Source: Lachnospiraceae bacterium (GTDB lineage Bacteria; Bacillota; Clostridia; Lachnospirales; Lachnospiraceae). Taken from it: a DNA stretch of 59,380 nt. Made by a program: the position numbers and the translations under genes. Positions 16,735 to 25,508 of this stretch are shown here, in pieces. How positions within the stretch are numbered: the first letter of the stretch is position 1; the number at the start of each line of letters is the position of its first letter. The DNA is taken from the NCBI GenBank assembly GCA_009774215.1, contig VSNH01000006.1, positions 1-59,380 on the forward strand, read 5' to 3'. The notes beneath the pieces were generated by a model that made no database searches, was not told the origin of the DNA, and saw only the letters and a list, made by a program, of their open reading frames with translations.

Positions 16735-17922
16735 TTACAGCACAAGCAGCCTGTCGAGCAGCCGTTCCGCCACTTCCTCCTTGGAGAGCATGGGAAACTC
16801 CTCCGTCTTTTCCTTCGTAATCAGGGTTACCACATTGGTATCCGTGCCGAATCCTGCACCTTCCTGTTTCAGATTGTTTGCCACAATCATATCTATCTTT
16901 TTCTTTTCCAGCTTTGCACGGGAATTTTCCAGCAGATGCTCTGTCTCCATGGAGAAGCCGCATAAAATCTGCCCCGCCCGACGATGCGCGCCGAGCCACG
17001 TCAAAATATCCTCCGTGCGCTCCAGCTCCACAGACAACTCCTCATCCTTCTTCTTAAGCTTTTCATCCGCCGTCACCCGGGGGCGGTAATCCGCCACAGC
17101 CGCAGCCTTAATTATGATATCCTGTTCCGAAGCCGCATCCTTGACCGCCTGCGCCATGTCTGCCGCCGAGACAACCGGCACCACCTGTACGCCCATGGGC
17201 GGAGTAAGTTCCACTTTTCCCGACACAAGCGTCACATCCGCGCCGCGCCGCACAGCCGCAGCCGCGACGGCATACCCCATCTTTCCTGTGGAATGGTTGC
17301 TGATATACCGCACCGGGTCGAGCTTTTCCTGCGTCGGTCCGGCGGTGACCAGCACCTTTCTCCCGGCAAGGTCTTTGGGCGTAAGCGCCCGAAGAACCGC
17401 CTCATACAAAACTTCCGGTTCGGGCATTTTGCCCTCCCCGGTATCTCCGCACGCCAGATAACCGCTTGCCGGAGTAACCACTTCCATGCCGTAATCCTTA
17501 AGCGTACTTATATTATCCTGCACAATGGGATTTTCATACATTCTGGTATTCATCGCCGGCGCGAAAATCTTCGGGCACCGGCATGCCAGAAGCGTGGTGG
17601 TCAGCATATCGTCCGCAATCCCGTGCGCCGCCTTGGCAATCACGTTTGCGGAAGCCGGCGCCACGAGGAAGACATCGGTCTGCTTTGCCAGCGATACATG
17701 CTCCACCTGAAACTCAAAATTCCGGTCAAACGTGTCAACCAGACACCGGTTTCCCGTCAGCGACTCAAAGGTGATGGGATTGATGAAATTGGTTGCATTT
17801 TTCGTCATAATTACCGTCACATCCGCCTGCTTCTTCACAAGCATACTGGCGAGGGACGCGATCTTGTAGGCCGCGATGCTGCCGGTTACACCGAGCACGA
17901 TGTGTTTCCCTTTTAATAACAT
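16735..17922 (-). CDS. coaBC: Bifunctional phosphopantothenoylcysteine decarboxylase / phosphopantothenate-cysteine ligase
   Basis: Two consecutive steps of coenzyme A synthesis in one 395-residue protein. N-terminal FMN-dependent CoaC domain (about 1-180) with GVTGSIAAYK, active-site His in the VEHVSLA segment, and PAMNTRMYENP. C-terminal CoaB domain (about 188-395) with VTAGPTQEKLDPVRYISNHS and the KKKDEE-type loop. The ATG at 17922 has AAGGAGA upstream; a longer frame to 17946 does not. It follows coaX by 61 bp, last of the CoA group. Confidence 0.96.
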   Translation of the reverse strand: MLLKGKHIVLGVTGSIAAYKIASLASMLVKKQADVTVIMTKNATNFINPITFESLTGNRCLVDTFDRNFEFQVEHVSLAKQTDVFLVAPASANVIAKAAHGIADDMLTTTLLACRCPKIFAPAMNTRMYENPIVQDNISTLKDYGMEVVTPASGYLACGDTGEGKMPEPEVLYEAVLRALTPKDLAGRKVLVTAGPTQEKLDPVRYISNHSTGKMGYAVAAAAVRRGADVTLVSGKVELTPPMGVQVVPVVSAADMAQAVKDAASEQDIIIKAAAVADYRPRVTADEKLKKKDEELSVELERTEDILTWLGAHRRAGQILCGFSMETEHLLENSRAKLEKKKIDMIVANNLKQEGAGFGTDTNVVTLITKEKTEEFPMLSKEEVAERLLDRLLVL

Positions 17923-17983
17923 GCGATATCTCCTTATTCCGCCCATCTGTCACATTGCCGTCAGCGTATTTTAACGGCATCGG

Positions 17984-18754
17984 TTATTGTTCCACATTCC
18001 TGCGATAAATCAGCCCCAGCCCTTTCAGGGTAAGCTCGTTGTCACAGACAATTTTTCTCTTGCAGTGGGGCACGATACTCCCCGCGAGACCGCCCGTGGC
18101 AACCACCGGCGCCTCGTAGCCCAGCTCGTCGTAAATCCGCTCGATCATGCCGTCCAGACACGCCGCCTGTCCCATCACGATACCGCTCTTCATACAGTCG
18201 ATGGTGTTTCTGCCGATCACTTTCTTCGGCGGTTCCAGACTGATGCGCGGAAGCTGTGAGGTGCGGTTGACGAGAGAATCCAGAGATACCTTCACGCCCG
18301 GCAGAATCATGCCGCCAATATAGTTCTTCTTCCCGTCCACCACGCTGATGGTTGTAGCCGTGCCCATGTCGATCATAATGATCGGCGCGCCGTAATAGTG
18401 CAGTCCCGCCACCGCGTTGACCACCAGATCCGACCCGAGCTGCGCCGGGTTGTCCATCAGAATGTTCAAGCCCGTCTTAAGCCCCGGCCCCACAAGCAGC
18501 GGCGCGTTGTGAAACAGCTTCTCCAAAGCCGACTTCACGATATTGTTGAGGGGAGGCACGACGGAAGAGATGATGCTCCCTGTGATGTCCTCCACACCGA
18601 TGCGGTAGAGATCAAATAACGCCCGAAATTCTACTACATACTCCAGTTCCGTGTTCGCCTGGTTGGTGGAGACGCGCTCCACAAAGCAAACCTTCTCCCC
18701 GTCCATACAACCGATGACAATGTTTGTGTTGCCGATGTCTACTGCTAAAATCAT
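17984..18754 (-). CDS. coaX: Type III pantothenate kinase
   Basis: Phosphorylates pantothenate, the first step of CoA synthesis. 256 residues with phosphate motif MILAVDIGNTNIVIG at the start, IDMGTATTISVVDG in the middle and the GGMILPGVKVSLDSL region typical of CoaX. The start at 18754 is preferred to a longer frame because it matches the family and has GAGGGG upstream. It lies between the ECF S component and coaBC on the same strand, supporting a shared CoA role. Confidence 0.96.
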   Translation of the reverse strand: MILAVDIGNTNIVIGCMDGEKVCFVERVSTNQANTELEYVVEFRALFDLYRIGVEDITGSIISSVVPPLNNIVKSALEKLFHNAPLLVGPGLKTGLNILMDNPAQLGSDLVVNAVAGLHYYGAPIIMIDMGTATTISVVDGKKNYIGGMILPGVKVSLDSLVNRTSQLPRISLEPPKKVIGRNTIDCMKSGIVMGQAACLDGMIERIYDELGYEAPVVATGGLAGSIVPHCKRKIVCDNELTLKGLGLIYRRNVEQ

Positions 18755-18912
18755 GCCGTTTCCCCTCTTTTTGTGTATTGTATTCGCAAACCCGCGCTTT
18801 CGCGCTCTCTGTCCGCCTTCGTCGAACATTTGCTCCCCTATTATTTTATTTCATGTGTTATTTATTTATCCAACGCTCTGCACGGACTTTGTTCCGGCCG
18901 CACATACTTCCG

Positions 18913-19779
18913 TCAGGCTTTCTTTGCCTCCAGCAGCGCGGCGTCCTCCGCCTCGCGCCCCTTATTTGCGTACAGGGGCTTCACTCTGGTCAGAGCCAGA
19001 CCCACACCGGTGACAAGGATCGCAGCAACCACCGCCTCCACCACGCCGTTGAATGCCACCACGCCCATGATGATGTCCAGTACCGCATCGCCCGCCACGC
19101 CCATAGCATTCGCGTAGGCGTCCTTATACAGAATGAATATGCCGCTCATCACAAAGAGCGTATTGGTAAACGCGCCTGCAAGTCCCGCGTAGGAGAGCGC
19201 AATATTTGCGGACGCCTTCTTCATGCCGCCCGCGGTCAGCGCTGCCATGAGCGCTGCGCCCGCCATCAGACCGATCGCCGTGCAGACAACTGCGCTCAGC
19301 GCCTCCGGGAGCAGCCGCATCAGGAACGCCCTGACGGAGAAAAATAATATAGCAGATGCTATTAAATCCACGACAATTTTCCCAGCCTTGTTATCGCCCT
19401 TCACAATCCTGCGGATCAGGAGCCATACAAAGTAGGGAACCACGCCGACTAAAATACGCGGCACAAAACAGATGTACAGGCTCTTAAAAATGCCCGACAC
19501 CCCCGCAACCCGATAGGCCAGAACCGGCGAAAAAACAAACGCCGAAGCCGTAACTGCTTTTACTGTGTTGTTGATTAAACTGGTGAGTCCAAATACGAAT
19601 CCTAAAAATGCACCTTTCTTCGGTCCGAGAAATAGCGCTCCAAGGATCACCGGGATGTGAATGATCGTCGCATTGATGACTACAAGCGGGATATACCCCA
19701 GCGGTGTGAATGCCATAATCACGATTATGGCGGTGAACAGTGCCGTAAGCACAAGTTCGTAAGTCTTTTCATTTTTCAT
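18913..19779 (-). CDS. ECF transporter substrate-binding (S) component, possibly for pantothenate
   Basis: Membrane subunit that binds a vitamin and works with a shared ECF energy module. 288 residues with about six hydrophobic helices and the S-component style N-terminus (LVLTALFTAIIVIMAFTPLG), followed by the PVILGALFLGPKKGAFLGF segment. Longer than usual, with an extra loop near 125-145. Coexpression with coaX and coaBC suggests pantothenate, but this is inference from context. A promoter overlapped by a perfect 15-bp palindrome lies upstream. Confidence 0.82.
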   Translation of the reverse strand: MKNEKTYELVLTALFTAIIVIMAFTPLGYIPLVVINATIIHIPVILGALFLGPKKGAFLGFVFGLTSLINNTVKAVTASAFVFSPVLAYRVAGVSGIFKSLYICFVPRILVGVVPYFVWLLIRRIVKGDNKAGKIVVDLIASAILFFSVRAFLMRLLPEALSAVVCTAIGLMAGAALMAALTAGGMKKASANIALSYAGLAGAFTNTLFVMSGIFILYKDAYANAMGVAGDAVLDIIMGVVAFNGVVEAVVAAILVTGVGLALTRVKPLYANKGREAEDAALLEAKKA

Positions 19780-19822
19780 GGTACAATCCTCCTGTTATTA
19801 TTCTCACCTGAGATACAATACG

Positions 19823-19856
19823 GTGGTATCATACCACATTGGTTTTTTTTTGACAA
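19823..19856 (-). promoter_or_regulatory. Promoter with overlapping palindromic operator, CoA/ECF operon
   Basis: Minus strand: TTGTCA (19851-19856), 17-bp spacer, TATGAT (19828-19833). The -10 lies inside the perfect palindrome GTGGTATCATACCAC (19823-19837), well placed for a repressor. The regulator is unknown. Confidence 0.7.
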
Positions 19857-19886
19857 TAAAGTTTTTAAAAACATGTGTTATGTATC

Positions 19887-19914
19887 AAAAAAAGGACAGC
19901 CCGGCAGACTGTCC
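19887..19914 (-). terminator. Intrinsic terminator of rubrerythrin gene
   Basis: On the minus strand AGGACAG pairs with CTGTCCT and is followed by TTTTTTT, about 85 bp past the rubrerythrin stop. Confidence 0.85.
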
Positions 19915-19998
19915 TGATCTTACATTTCACTATAAGAGACATAGAACTTCTTGGCGAAACAGCCTCCGCTGCTGCGTTTTAGAAGTTCTTCCCGCATT

Positions 19999-20538
19999 TT
20001 AGTAGTTCTCCGGCTTCACCTGAAAATAGGACTGGGGATGTTTGCACACGGGGCAGAGCTCCGGCGCCTTCTTGCCGATCACGACATGACCGCAGTTTAA
20101 GCACTGCCAGACACAGTCGCCGTCCTTGGAGAAAACAACGCCATCCTCAATGTTCTGTATCAGCTTGCGGTATCTCTCCTCATGCTCCTTCTCGATCTTT
20201 GCCACGCCCTCAAAGAGCATTGCCAGCTCCTCAAAGCCTTCCTCTCTCGCGTCCTTGGCAAATCCCGCGTACATGTCCGTCCACTCGTAGTTCTCGCCCT
20301 CCGCCGCGTCCCGCAGATTCTCTCGCGTCTCCGGAACCTGACCGCCGTGCAGATACTTAAACCAGATTTTGGCGTGCTCTTTCTCGTTTGCCGCCGTCTC
20401 GGCAAAAATATTTGCCATCTGTACATACCCGTCCTTCTTTGCCTTGGACGCATAGTAAGTATACTTCGTGTACGCCTGTGATTCCCCCGCAAATGCCGCC
20501 AGCAGATTTTTTTCTGTTTTTGATCCCTTTAAATCCAT
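19999..20538 (-). CDS. rbr: Rubrerythrin
   Basis: Cytoplasmic peroxidase protecting anaerobes from hydrogen peroxide. 179 residues: four-helix ferritin-like diiron domain (about 5-140) with Glu ligands in AGESQAY, ANEKEH, EELAMLFEG and KIEKEHEERY, then a rubredoxin-like domain with CLNCGH and CPVCKHP (two CxxC pairs binding iron). The ATG at 20538 has AAGGAG upstream; a frame extending to 20565 is not supported. Monocistronic, with its own terminator. Confidence 0.95.
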   Translation of the reverse strand: MDLKGSKTEKNLLAAFAGESQAYTKYTYYASKAKKDGYVQMANIFAETAANEKEHAKIWFKYLHGGQVPETRENLRDAAEGENYEWTDMYAGFAKDAREEGFEELAMLFEGVAKIEKEHEERYRKLIQNIEDGVVFSKDGDCVWQCLNCGHVVIGKKAPELCPVCKHPQSYFQVKPENY

Positions 20539-20695
20539 AACTGTCTCCTTCCCGCCGTTTTCCATCTGTTAGAGGGCATCCGCCCCGAAAACGGTCTCCT
20601 AATCATTAATGTTACCATTTTACACCAAATCTTTCAGAAAGTCTCCAAAAATTTTCCGCGAAGATGTCCGCATGGTGTTTCCAATGAAGTTTTTG

Positions 20696-20911
20696 TTGTC
20701 AACTCAATGACATTCTTGGTATAATGTTCGCGAAAGCAATGAGCAGTGCGCATACAGAGGATAAACAGAGAGGGGAGCTTGCTCACCGAAATGGTTATCC
20801 GAATGGATGCATAGGGCGAAGCCCGCGAGCGAGGAAAACCGAAGGTTTTTCGAGCGTGCACTGCGGAGAAAAGCAGTGCTCATACAGAACAAAGAAAAAG
20901 AAAGGAACGCC
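20696..20911 (+). promoter_or_regulatory. purC promoter and structured leader
   Basis: TTGTCA (20696-20701), 18-bp spacer, TATAAT (20720-20725), then about 180 nt of leader. The leader has small hairpins (GGGC-GAA-GCCC, AAAACC-GAA-GGTTTT), a long-range pairing of GCAGTGC with GCACTGC, and a direct repeat of AGCAGTGC-CATACAGA at both ends. I see no purine riboswitch core. With 20539-20695 this fills the gap between rbr and purC. Confidence 0.55.
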
Positions 20912-21772
20912 ATGAAACCCATCAAAGAAGGAAAAGTACGTGAAATCTACGACAACGGCGACAGCCTGATTATGGTCGCGACCGACCGCATCAGCTGTTT
21001 CGATGTAATCTTAAAGAATCAGGTGACCAAAAAAGGCACGGTTCTGACCCAGATGTCAAAATTCTGGTTCGACATGACCGGCGATATCCTGCCCAACCAC
21101 ATGATTTCCGTGGATGTCAACGACATGCCCGAGTTTTTCAGGCAGGAACAGTTTGATGGCAACAGTATGCTCTGCCGGAAACTCAACATGCTGCCCATCG
21201 AGTGCATCGTCCGGGGCTACATCACAGGAAGCGGCTGGGCGAGCTACCAGAAGGACGGCACGGTCTGCGGCATCACGCTGCCCGAGAGGCTGAAGGAATC
21301 AGACAAGCTGCCCGAACCTATTTACACCCCCTCCACCAAGGCGGAGATCGGCGACCACGACGAGAATATTTCCTACGAGCAGAGCGTGGATTATCTGGAG
21401 AAGCGTTTCCCCGGCAAGGGTGAGGAATACGCCGCAAAGCTCCGTGACTATACCATCGCCCTCTATAAGAAGTGTGCGGAGTACGCCCTGACCCGCGGCA
21501 TCATCATAGCGGATACGAAATTCGAGTTCGGGCTGGACGAGGAAGGCAATATTGTGCTCGGCGACGAGATGCTGACCCCCGACAGTTCCCGTTTCTGGCC
21601 GGCGGAAGGCTACGAACCGGGACACAGCCAGCCCTCCTTCGACAAGCAGTTTGCCAGGGACTGGCTGAAAGCAAACGAGGGGCACGACTGGACACTTCCC
21701 GAAGAGATCGTTCAGAAGACCATTGACAAGTATCTGCAGGGGTATGAGCTTTTAACAGGAAAGAAACTGTAA
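20912..21772 (+). CDS. purC: SAICAR synthetase (phosphoribosylaminoimidazole-succinocarboxamide synthase)
   Basis: ATP-dependent step of purine synthesis joining aspartate to CAIR. 286 residues, short-form start KEGKVREIYDNGDSLIMVATDRISCFDV, with SGWASYQK, the EKRFPGKGEEYAAKLRD stretch and IADTKFEFGLDEEGN, then DEMLTPDSSRFWP near the C-terminus. The ATG at 20912 follows AAAGGA; the longer frame is repeat-derived leader. It stands alone, away from other pur genes, and is ended by a strong terminator. Confidence 0.96.
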   Translation: MKPIKEGKVREIYDNGDSLIMVATDRISCFDVILKNQVTKKGTVLTQMSKFWFDMTGDILPNHMISVDVNDMPEFFRQEQFDGNSMLCRKLNMLPIECIVRGYITGSGWASYQKDGTVCGITLPERLKESDKLPEPIYTPSTKAEIGDHDENISYEQSVDYLEKRFPGKGEEYAAKLRDYTIALYKKCAEYALTRGIIIADTKFEFGLDEEGNIVLGDEMLTPDSSRFWPAEGYEPGHSQPSFDKQFARDWLKANEGHDWTLPEEIVQKTIDKYLQGYELLTGKKL

Positions 21773-21780
21773 TAAATCAA

Positions 21781-21818
21781 GTGCCGAGCACTCGATTAAA
21801 AGAATGCGCCGCATTCTC
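21781..21818. repeat. Double-hairpin element after purC (family C relative)
   Basis: GTGC-CGA-GCAC, then TCGATT, then AGAATGC-GCC-GCATTCT. It has the same layout as one 84-bp tandem unit after sigH, with different loops. Confidence 0.6.
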
Positions 21819-21821
21819 CGC

Positions 21822-21857
21822 AAACCGGCAGCCGATTTCATAACGGCTGCCGGTTTT
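21822..21857. terminator. Bidirectional intrinsic terminator between purC and PIG-L gene
   Basis: ACCGGCAGCCG pairs with CGGCTGCCGGT, flanked by A on the left and TTTTT on the right. Confidence 0.88.
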
Positions 21858-21914
21858 TATACGCAGGCCCGCATATGGAAGTTTGCTGTTTCACAACATG
21901 CGTGTCACACTTCC

Positions 21915-23384
21915 TCACCTTGCCCGCAGCCGCTCCGCAATATACAAAACCCTGTACCGAACCGATACCCGCTCCCGCCTTGCGATCTCCGGGTAATGCC
22001 GCCGCAGCGTATATCTGTTCGGCAGCCAGCGGGAAATCTTTCTCTTGAGGGCTAAAACGGCTTTCTCCATTTTTATTCTCAGTTTGACCAATCCGGTCAC
22101 CCTCAACGTATCTCCATGAAAAAGCAGCCTTTCCAGTGCCTCCGGCAATTCCTTCTCCTCCGGCGGCAGAATTTCCAATTCCGTGATCCCCCAGACAACG
22201 CCTTCCCAAGCCGTGATCCGGAGCGCCATTTCCCGAACCCCTTCCCGCGGCGCAAACGTACAGAAATTCCGCTTTCCGTCCGGTCTGATTTCCATACGCA
22301 CAGGTTCCGCACCCGTATCAAACGAAAAAACGGTTTCCAGCCTGTCCACTCCGCCGCTTCCTCTCGCGTATGCGGCAATGCGCCCGACGGTTCGCGGCTT
22401 CTCAAAACGGATCCGCACGGTTCTCTCCGCGTCCCCCTCTTCCGGCTTCCAGCCGCATTCTTTCAGCACGAGCTCCCTCTCCGTCACATCCCCGCAGTCA
22501 AATAATTTAAAATCCCGCAGATATTCCGGATTTCCGGAAGATGCGGTAAGCGACGCGGTGTACAGAAGATTGTCCGCACTTCTCCGAAAAAACACTTCGT
22601 CGATATTGATGATCTCATCCGCCTTCTGCCACGCTTCCTGTGTTCGATGCCGCCGAAGCGCCCGATAAAACGGATTCCGCGATAGATATGGCGAAGCGCA
22701 GTCCTCCGGCATGGCAAAGCGCAGTTCCTCCTCCGCCGTATAAGGCGTCTGCGAAAGCTCCGCGAGCTCGGTTGCCCGCCTCGGCAGCTCAAAAAAGTCC
22801 GCCCTGCCCTTCCACACACCGTCATAGGCGAAACGCTTTAATACCAGAGGGCGGTAAGAGGCATCCTCCCGGAAAAGTTCTCCCAGACATTCCTCCACAA
22901 GCAGAGACGCCGCCCTGTGATCGGCATGTTTGTCAAAATCCACCACAAGCACAAGATCCGCCCGCACTTCCGCAAGCACATCCTTCAAATCCCGCTTAAA
23001 GTCCGCCCGCCGATATGCGCTGTGCCTGCCGGACCTCATATAGCGGTAATCACTGTGTCCTTCCGGCGCATAGGTTTCCGTTTTTCCCGCCATCGAGACA
23101 AGAGGCTCATCCCCCTCCTGGTGATAAATATGTCCGCCATCCTTCCAGCCGTCCCCGTACCCGAGAAAGAAAATATGGCTCTCTTCCATTCCGGCAAACG
23201 CCGTCAGCACACGCACGGCTTCCCCCAGACGCACCTCTGCCTCATGGGGAAAAAAATCACCGTTGGTCGTGTAGACCACATAAGACTCATACTCGCCGCC
23301 CTTTGCAAGCGATCGCAAAAGCCCGCCGCCCACAAACAGCTCGTCGTCCTGATGCGGCACAATTAACAAAACCTTCTGTTTCAC
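21915..23384 (-). CDS. PIG-L/LmbE family deacetylase with C-terminal discoidin-like domain
   Basis: Zinc-dependent N-deacetylase of sugar conjugates. About 489 residues. The N-terminal catalytic domain has the PHQDDE zinc motif within 20 residues of the start and a DKHADHRAAS segment carrying the third ligand. A beta-rich domain (about residues 265-420) resembles F5/8 (discoidin) carbohydrate-binding modules, and the tail is strongly basic. No signal peptide. The start is probably GTG at 23384, six bases after GGAGG; the upstream ATG at 23396 contains that GGAGG and looks like leader. The exact substrate is unknown. Confidence 0.82.
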   Translation of the reverse strand: MKQKVLLIVPHQDDELFVGGGLLRSLAKGGEYESYVVYTTNGDFFPHEAEVRLGEAVRVLTAFAGMEESHIFFLGYGDGWKDGGHIYHQEGDEPLVSMAGKTETYAPEGHSDYRYMRSGRHSAYRRADFKRDLKDVLAEVRADLVLVVDFDKHADHRAASLLVEECLGELFREDASYRPLVLKRFAYDGVWKGRADFFELPRRATELAELSQTPYTAEEELRFAMPEDCASPYLSRNPFYRALRRHRTQEAWQKADEIINIDEVFFRRSADNLLYTASLTASSGNPEYLRDFKLFDCGDVTERELVLKECGWKPEEGDAERTVRIRFEKPRTVGRIAAYARGSGGVDRLETVFSFDTGAEPVRMEIRPDGKRNFCTFAPREGVREMALRITAWEGVVWGITELEILPPEEKELPEALERLLFHGDTLRVTGLVKLRIKMEKAVLALKRKISRWLPNRYTLRRHYPEIARRERVSVRYRVLYIAERLRAR

Positions 23385-23564
23385 GCTAACCTCCATGCCC
23401 GGACAGCACACTGCCCTCTCTCTTCCTTCTTCCGCAAAGCTTGTCTGCACCTCGCGGCAATCATATAGACAAATACAGTATAACACAAAATCCCTCATTC
23501 TCTTTAACGGAATCTTTGTCCATCCTTTTTCACGAAATTGATACTGACATTTGATATCACTATT

Positions 23565-23678
23565 ATGCTGCTCCTGTTGCTGTTTCTCTATCCGCTGACA
23601 GAATGCATACGCCAGAGGAAGAAAAACGGGACGCCGGTTCCCCACGAACTCGACGTCCCGCCAGAGCTGGATATCTGA
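23565..23678 (+). CDS. Possible small membrane protein (37 aa)
   Basis: Open frame starting ATG with a run of Leu, one membrane-like segment (about 1-12), then a charged tail ending near PPELDI. A promoter-like TTGTCT-17-TATAGA (about 23442-23470) lies upstream and a terminator directly follows, but no ribosome site is visible. With 23385-23564 (the PIG-L leader) this is all I see in this 370-bp gap. Confidence 0.3.
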   Translation: MLLLLLFLYPLTECIRQRKKNGTPVPHELDVPPELDI

Positions 23679-23720
23679 AAAAGCCGGGTAATTTCCACAA
23701 TTGGACTTTACCCGGCTTTC
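23678..23720. terminator. Bidirectional terminator after DUF5722 gene
   Basis: GCCGGGTAA pairs with TTACCCGGC with A/T-rich flanks (AAAA on the left, TTTCTATTTATT on the right). It serves the minus-strand DUF5722 gene. Confidence 0.82.
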
Positions 23721-23757
23721 TATTTATTCTTCTATTGCCGCTTCCCCGGCATCCACA

Positions 23758-25401
23758 TCACTGCACGACCCCGTCGCCGCCGCGCGTCCAGACGACGTTA
23801 TCCCGGATCATCTGGTCGATGTCCATACCGATGATCTCCGAGGCGCGCGCCTTGGCAGCGCCCTCGCTGCCTGTGCCAAGCTGCTTGTAAATGTCGTAGG
23901 CGGGCTTGTGGCTGCCGTCCAGATTCGTGAGCCCCAGATTCAGCTTGCTCTCCATCTCGTGCGCGTCGTCCTTAAACCGGAAGAGCATGAACGCATCCAC
24001 ATCCGGCAGGGAAGCCGCTTTCAGATAACCGTAAGCCACCGACGCCTCCTGATTCTCATTCCCAAAATAGGAAGTGTAGCCGATCTCCGCCAGCGAAATG
24101 CTGCGCACCTGCCCGGCGGGATTTAAAAATTTGCTCTGCCGCATATAATCAATGAGCACATCAATATTCTGCATGGTGATATAAGGGGTGGAAACGCTCT
24201 GCTTCACCCATACCGCCGGCCCGTTCCACGCATAAGGGTCATAGAGCGGCGAATTGTAGGGATGATAGGAAAGTCCCCAGTCAATATTTCCCTCTCTGTT
24301 TATATAGTAGTTGAACTGATCCAGATAATCCTTCGCCAGAAAACTTCCGGGATTCGACTTGCGCCCCCACTCCTGGTCGATGGAATTGTAAACCCAGACA
24401 TTTGCGTTCATCCCTTTTAATTCGTTATAGAAAATCCGGAAAGCCTTCACATAGGCGCTCACATTCACGTCAAGATTACTTGAATTCATATACCACCATG
24501 AAGTTCTGGCGTTGACCTCATTGCCGAGAATCCAGTTGTCGATCTGACCGTTTCCGGTCTTTCCCGAGTACCGCTGCCCCAAAAATGCGCAAACCGCTTT
24601 CAGGTGATTCACGCCGCCTTCCTCCGCCACATTCAGGGCATAGCTGGGGCACTCTGCTCCCGCTGCCTGCGGGTGCACCAGATCCTGAGACCCCGCAGTG
24701 CCGCCCCTGTTTAGCAGCACCATGGTCACCTGCATTCCCTGGTTGTTAAAACCCTTGACCATCTGATCGTAGTGGTCGATTCTGCCGTGGCTGAAATAGT
24801 AAGTCTGTCCGTTGTAGGCAAAGGGAAGCGTCCCCGCATCGCCGGGCGCCGCGCAGATTTCGTCCAGATAGATATTGTAAACCACCTGCTGCACACCGAG
24901 CTCCTTAAGCTCCCCGCTGTTGATCGCGGAAATCTCCGGCAGAATCCCCTTAATGCCACGGGTCATACGCCCCGAGGTAAATGCCGCGACAGCTTCGGGG
25001 TTCGTGATATAGTGCTCGTCGCTGACCTGCACCATCTGTCCGTCCCGCTTCACCGCCACCAGAAACTTCCGGCTTAAGTTGGAATCCGGCGTGTTATAGT
25101 TCAAAGGAAAGGAGGCCGTCACAGATGCGCCCGCATCCACACTTGCCACCACCGTTCCCACGGGACCGTCCTGAAAAACCTCATCCGCATAAATATAGTA
25201 TTTGCCGTCATCGCCTGCCGGAACACTGGACGCCGTCAGTGTACAGTTGACATTTCCCCCCGCAATCTGGCAGGAACTGATGGAGACAGGACGTCCCGCC
25301 GCCTGTACGCTCTTCCCGCACAGCATGACCGATATGGTCAATAGCAGAAATGCCGCAAAACCCTTCCATGTTTTAACAATTTTTCTTTTGCACGCTTTCA
25401 T
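23758..25401 (-). CDS. Secreted DUF5722-like protein, putative glycosidase-type barrel
   Basis: 547 residues with a Sec signal peptide (basic start, hydrophobic core about 14-33, likely cleavage after VQA). An N-terminal beta-sandwich-like part (about 35-135) precedes a larger domain with features of a TIM-barrel glycosidase: DNWILGNEVNARTSWWYMN (a conserved Asn-Glu), a WGLSYHPYNSPLYDP region, and SLAEIGYTS carrying a second Glu. I recognise it as probably DUF5722; its activity is not established. It is downstream of a membrane-anchored sugar-binding protein and a two-component system, so it may act on the same glycan. Confidence 0.75.
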   Translation of the reverse strand: MKACKRKIVKTWKGFAAFLLLTISVMLCGKSVQAAGRPVSISSCQIAGGNVNCTLTASSVPAGDDGKYYIYADEVFQDGPVGTVVASVDAGASVTASFPLNYNTPDSNLSRKFLVAVKRDGQMVQVSDEHYITNPEAVAAFTSGRMTRGIKGILPEISAINSGELKELGVQQVVYNIYLDEICAAPGDAGTLPFAYNGQTYYFSHGRIDHYDQMVKGFNNQGMQVTMVLLNRGGTAGSQDLVHPQAAGAECPSYALNVAEEGGVNHLKAVCAFLGQRYSGKTGNGQIDNWILGNEVNARTSWWYMNSSNLDVNVSAYVKAFRIFYNELKGMNANVWVYNSIDQEWGRKSNPGSFLAKDYLDQFNYYINREGNIDWGLSYHPYNSPLYDPYAWNGPAVWVKQSVSTPYITMQNIDVLIDYMRQSKFLNPAGQVRSISLAEIGYTSYFGNENQEASVAYGYLKAASLPDVDAFMLFRFKDDAHEMESKLNLGLTNLDGSHKPAYDIYKQLGTGSEGAAKARASEIIGMDIDQMIRDNVVWTRGGDGVVQ

Positions 25402-25508
25402 ATGATTCTCCCAATCCCCTTACTTTACTTTGCAGTGCCGCCCGACCCTGATGGAATCGCACTGTTCATTGGGTACAGTGTACCACATCTTAATCCAACG
25501 CGCAAACC

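Noticed and set aside
16984..17916. Plus-strand 310-codon open frame
   Set aside because: Antisense to coaBC; Arg/His-rich, no motif.
22085..22099. TGACC-N5-GGTCA palindrome in the PIG-L gene as a functional operator
   Set aside because: Lies deep inside the coding region, near its end; kept only as a possible chance match to the hem operators.
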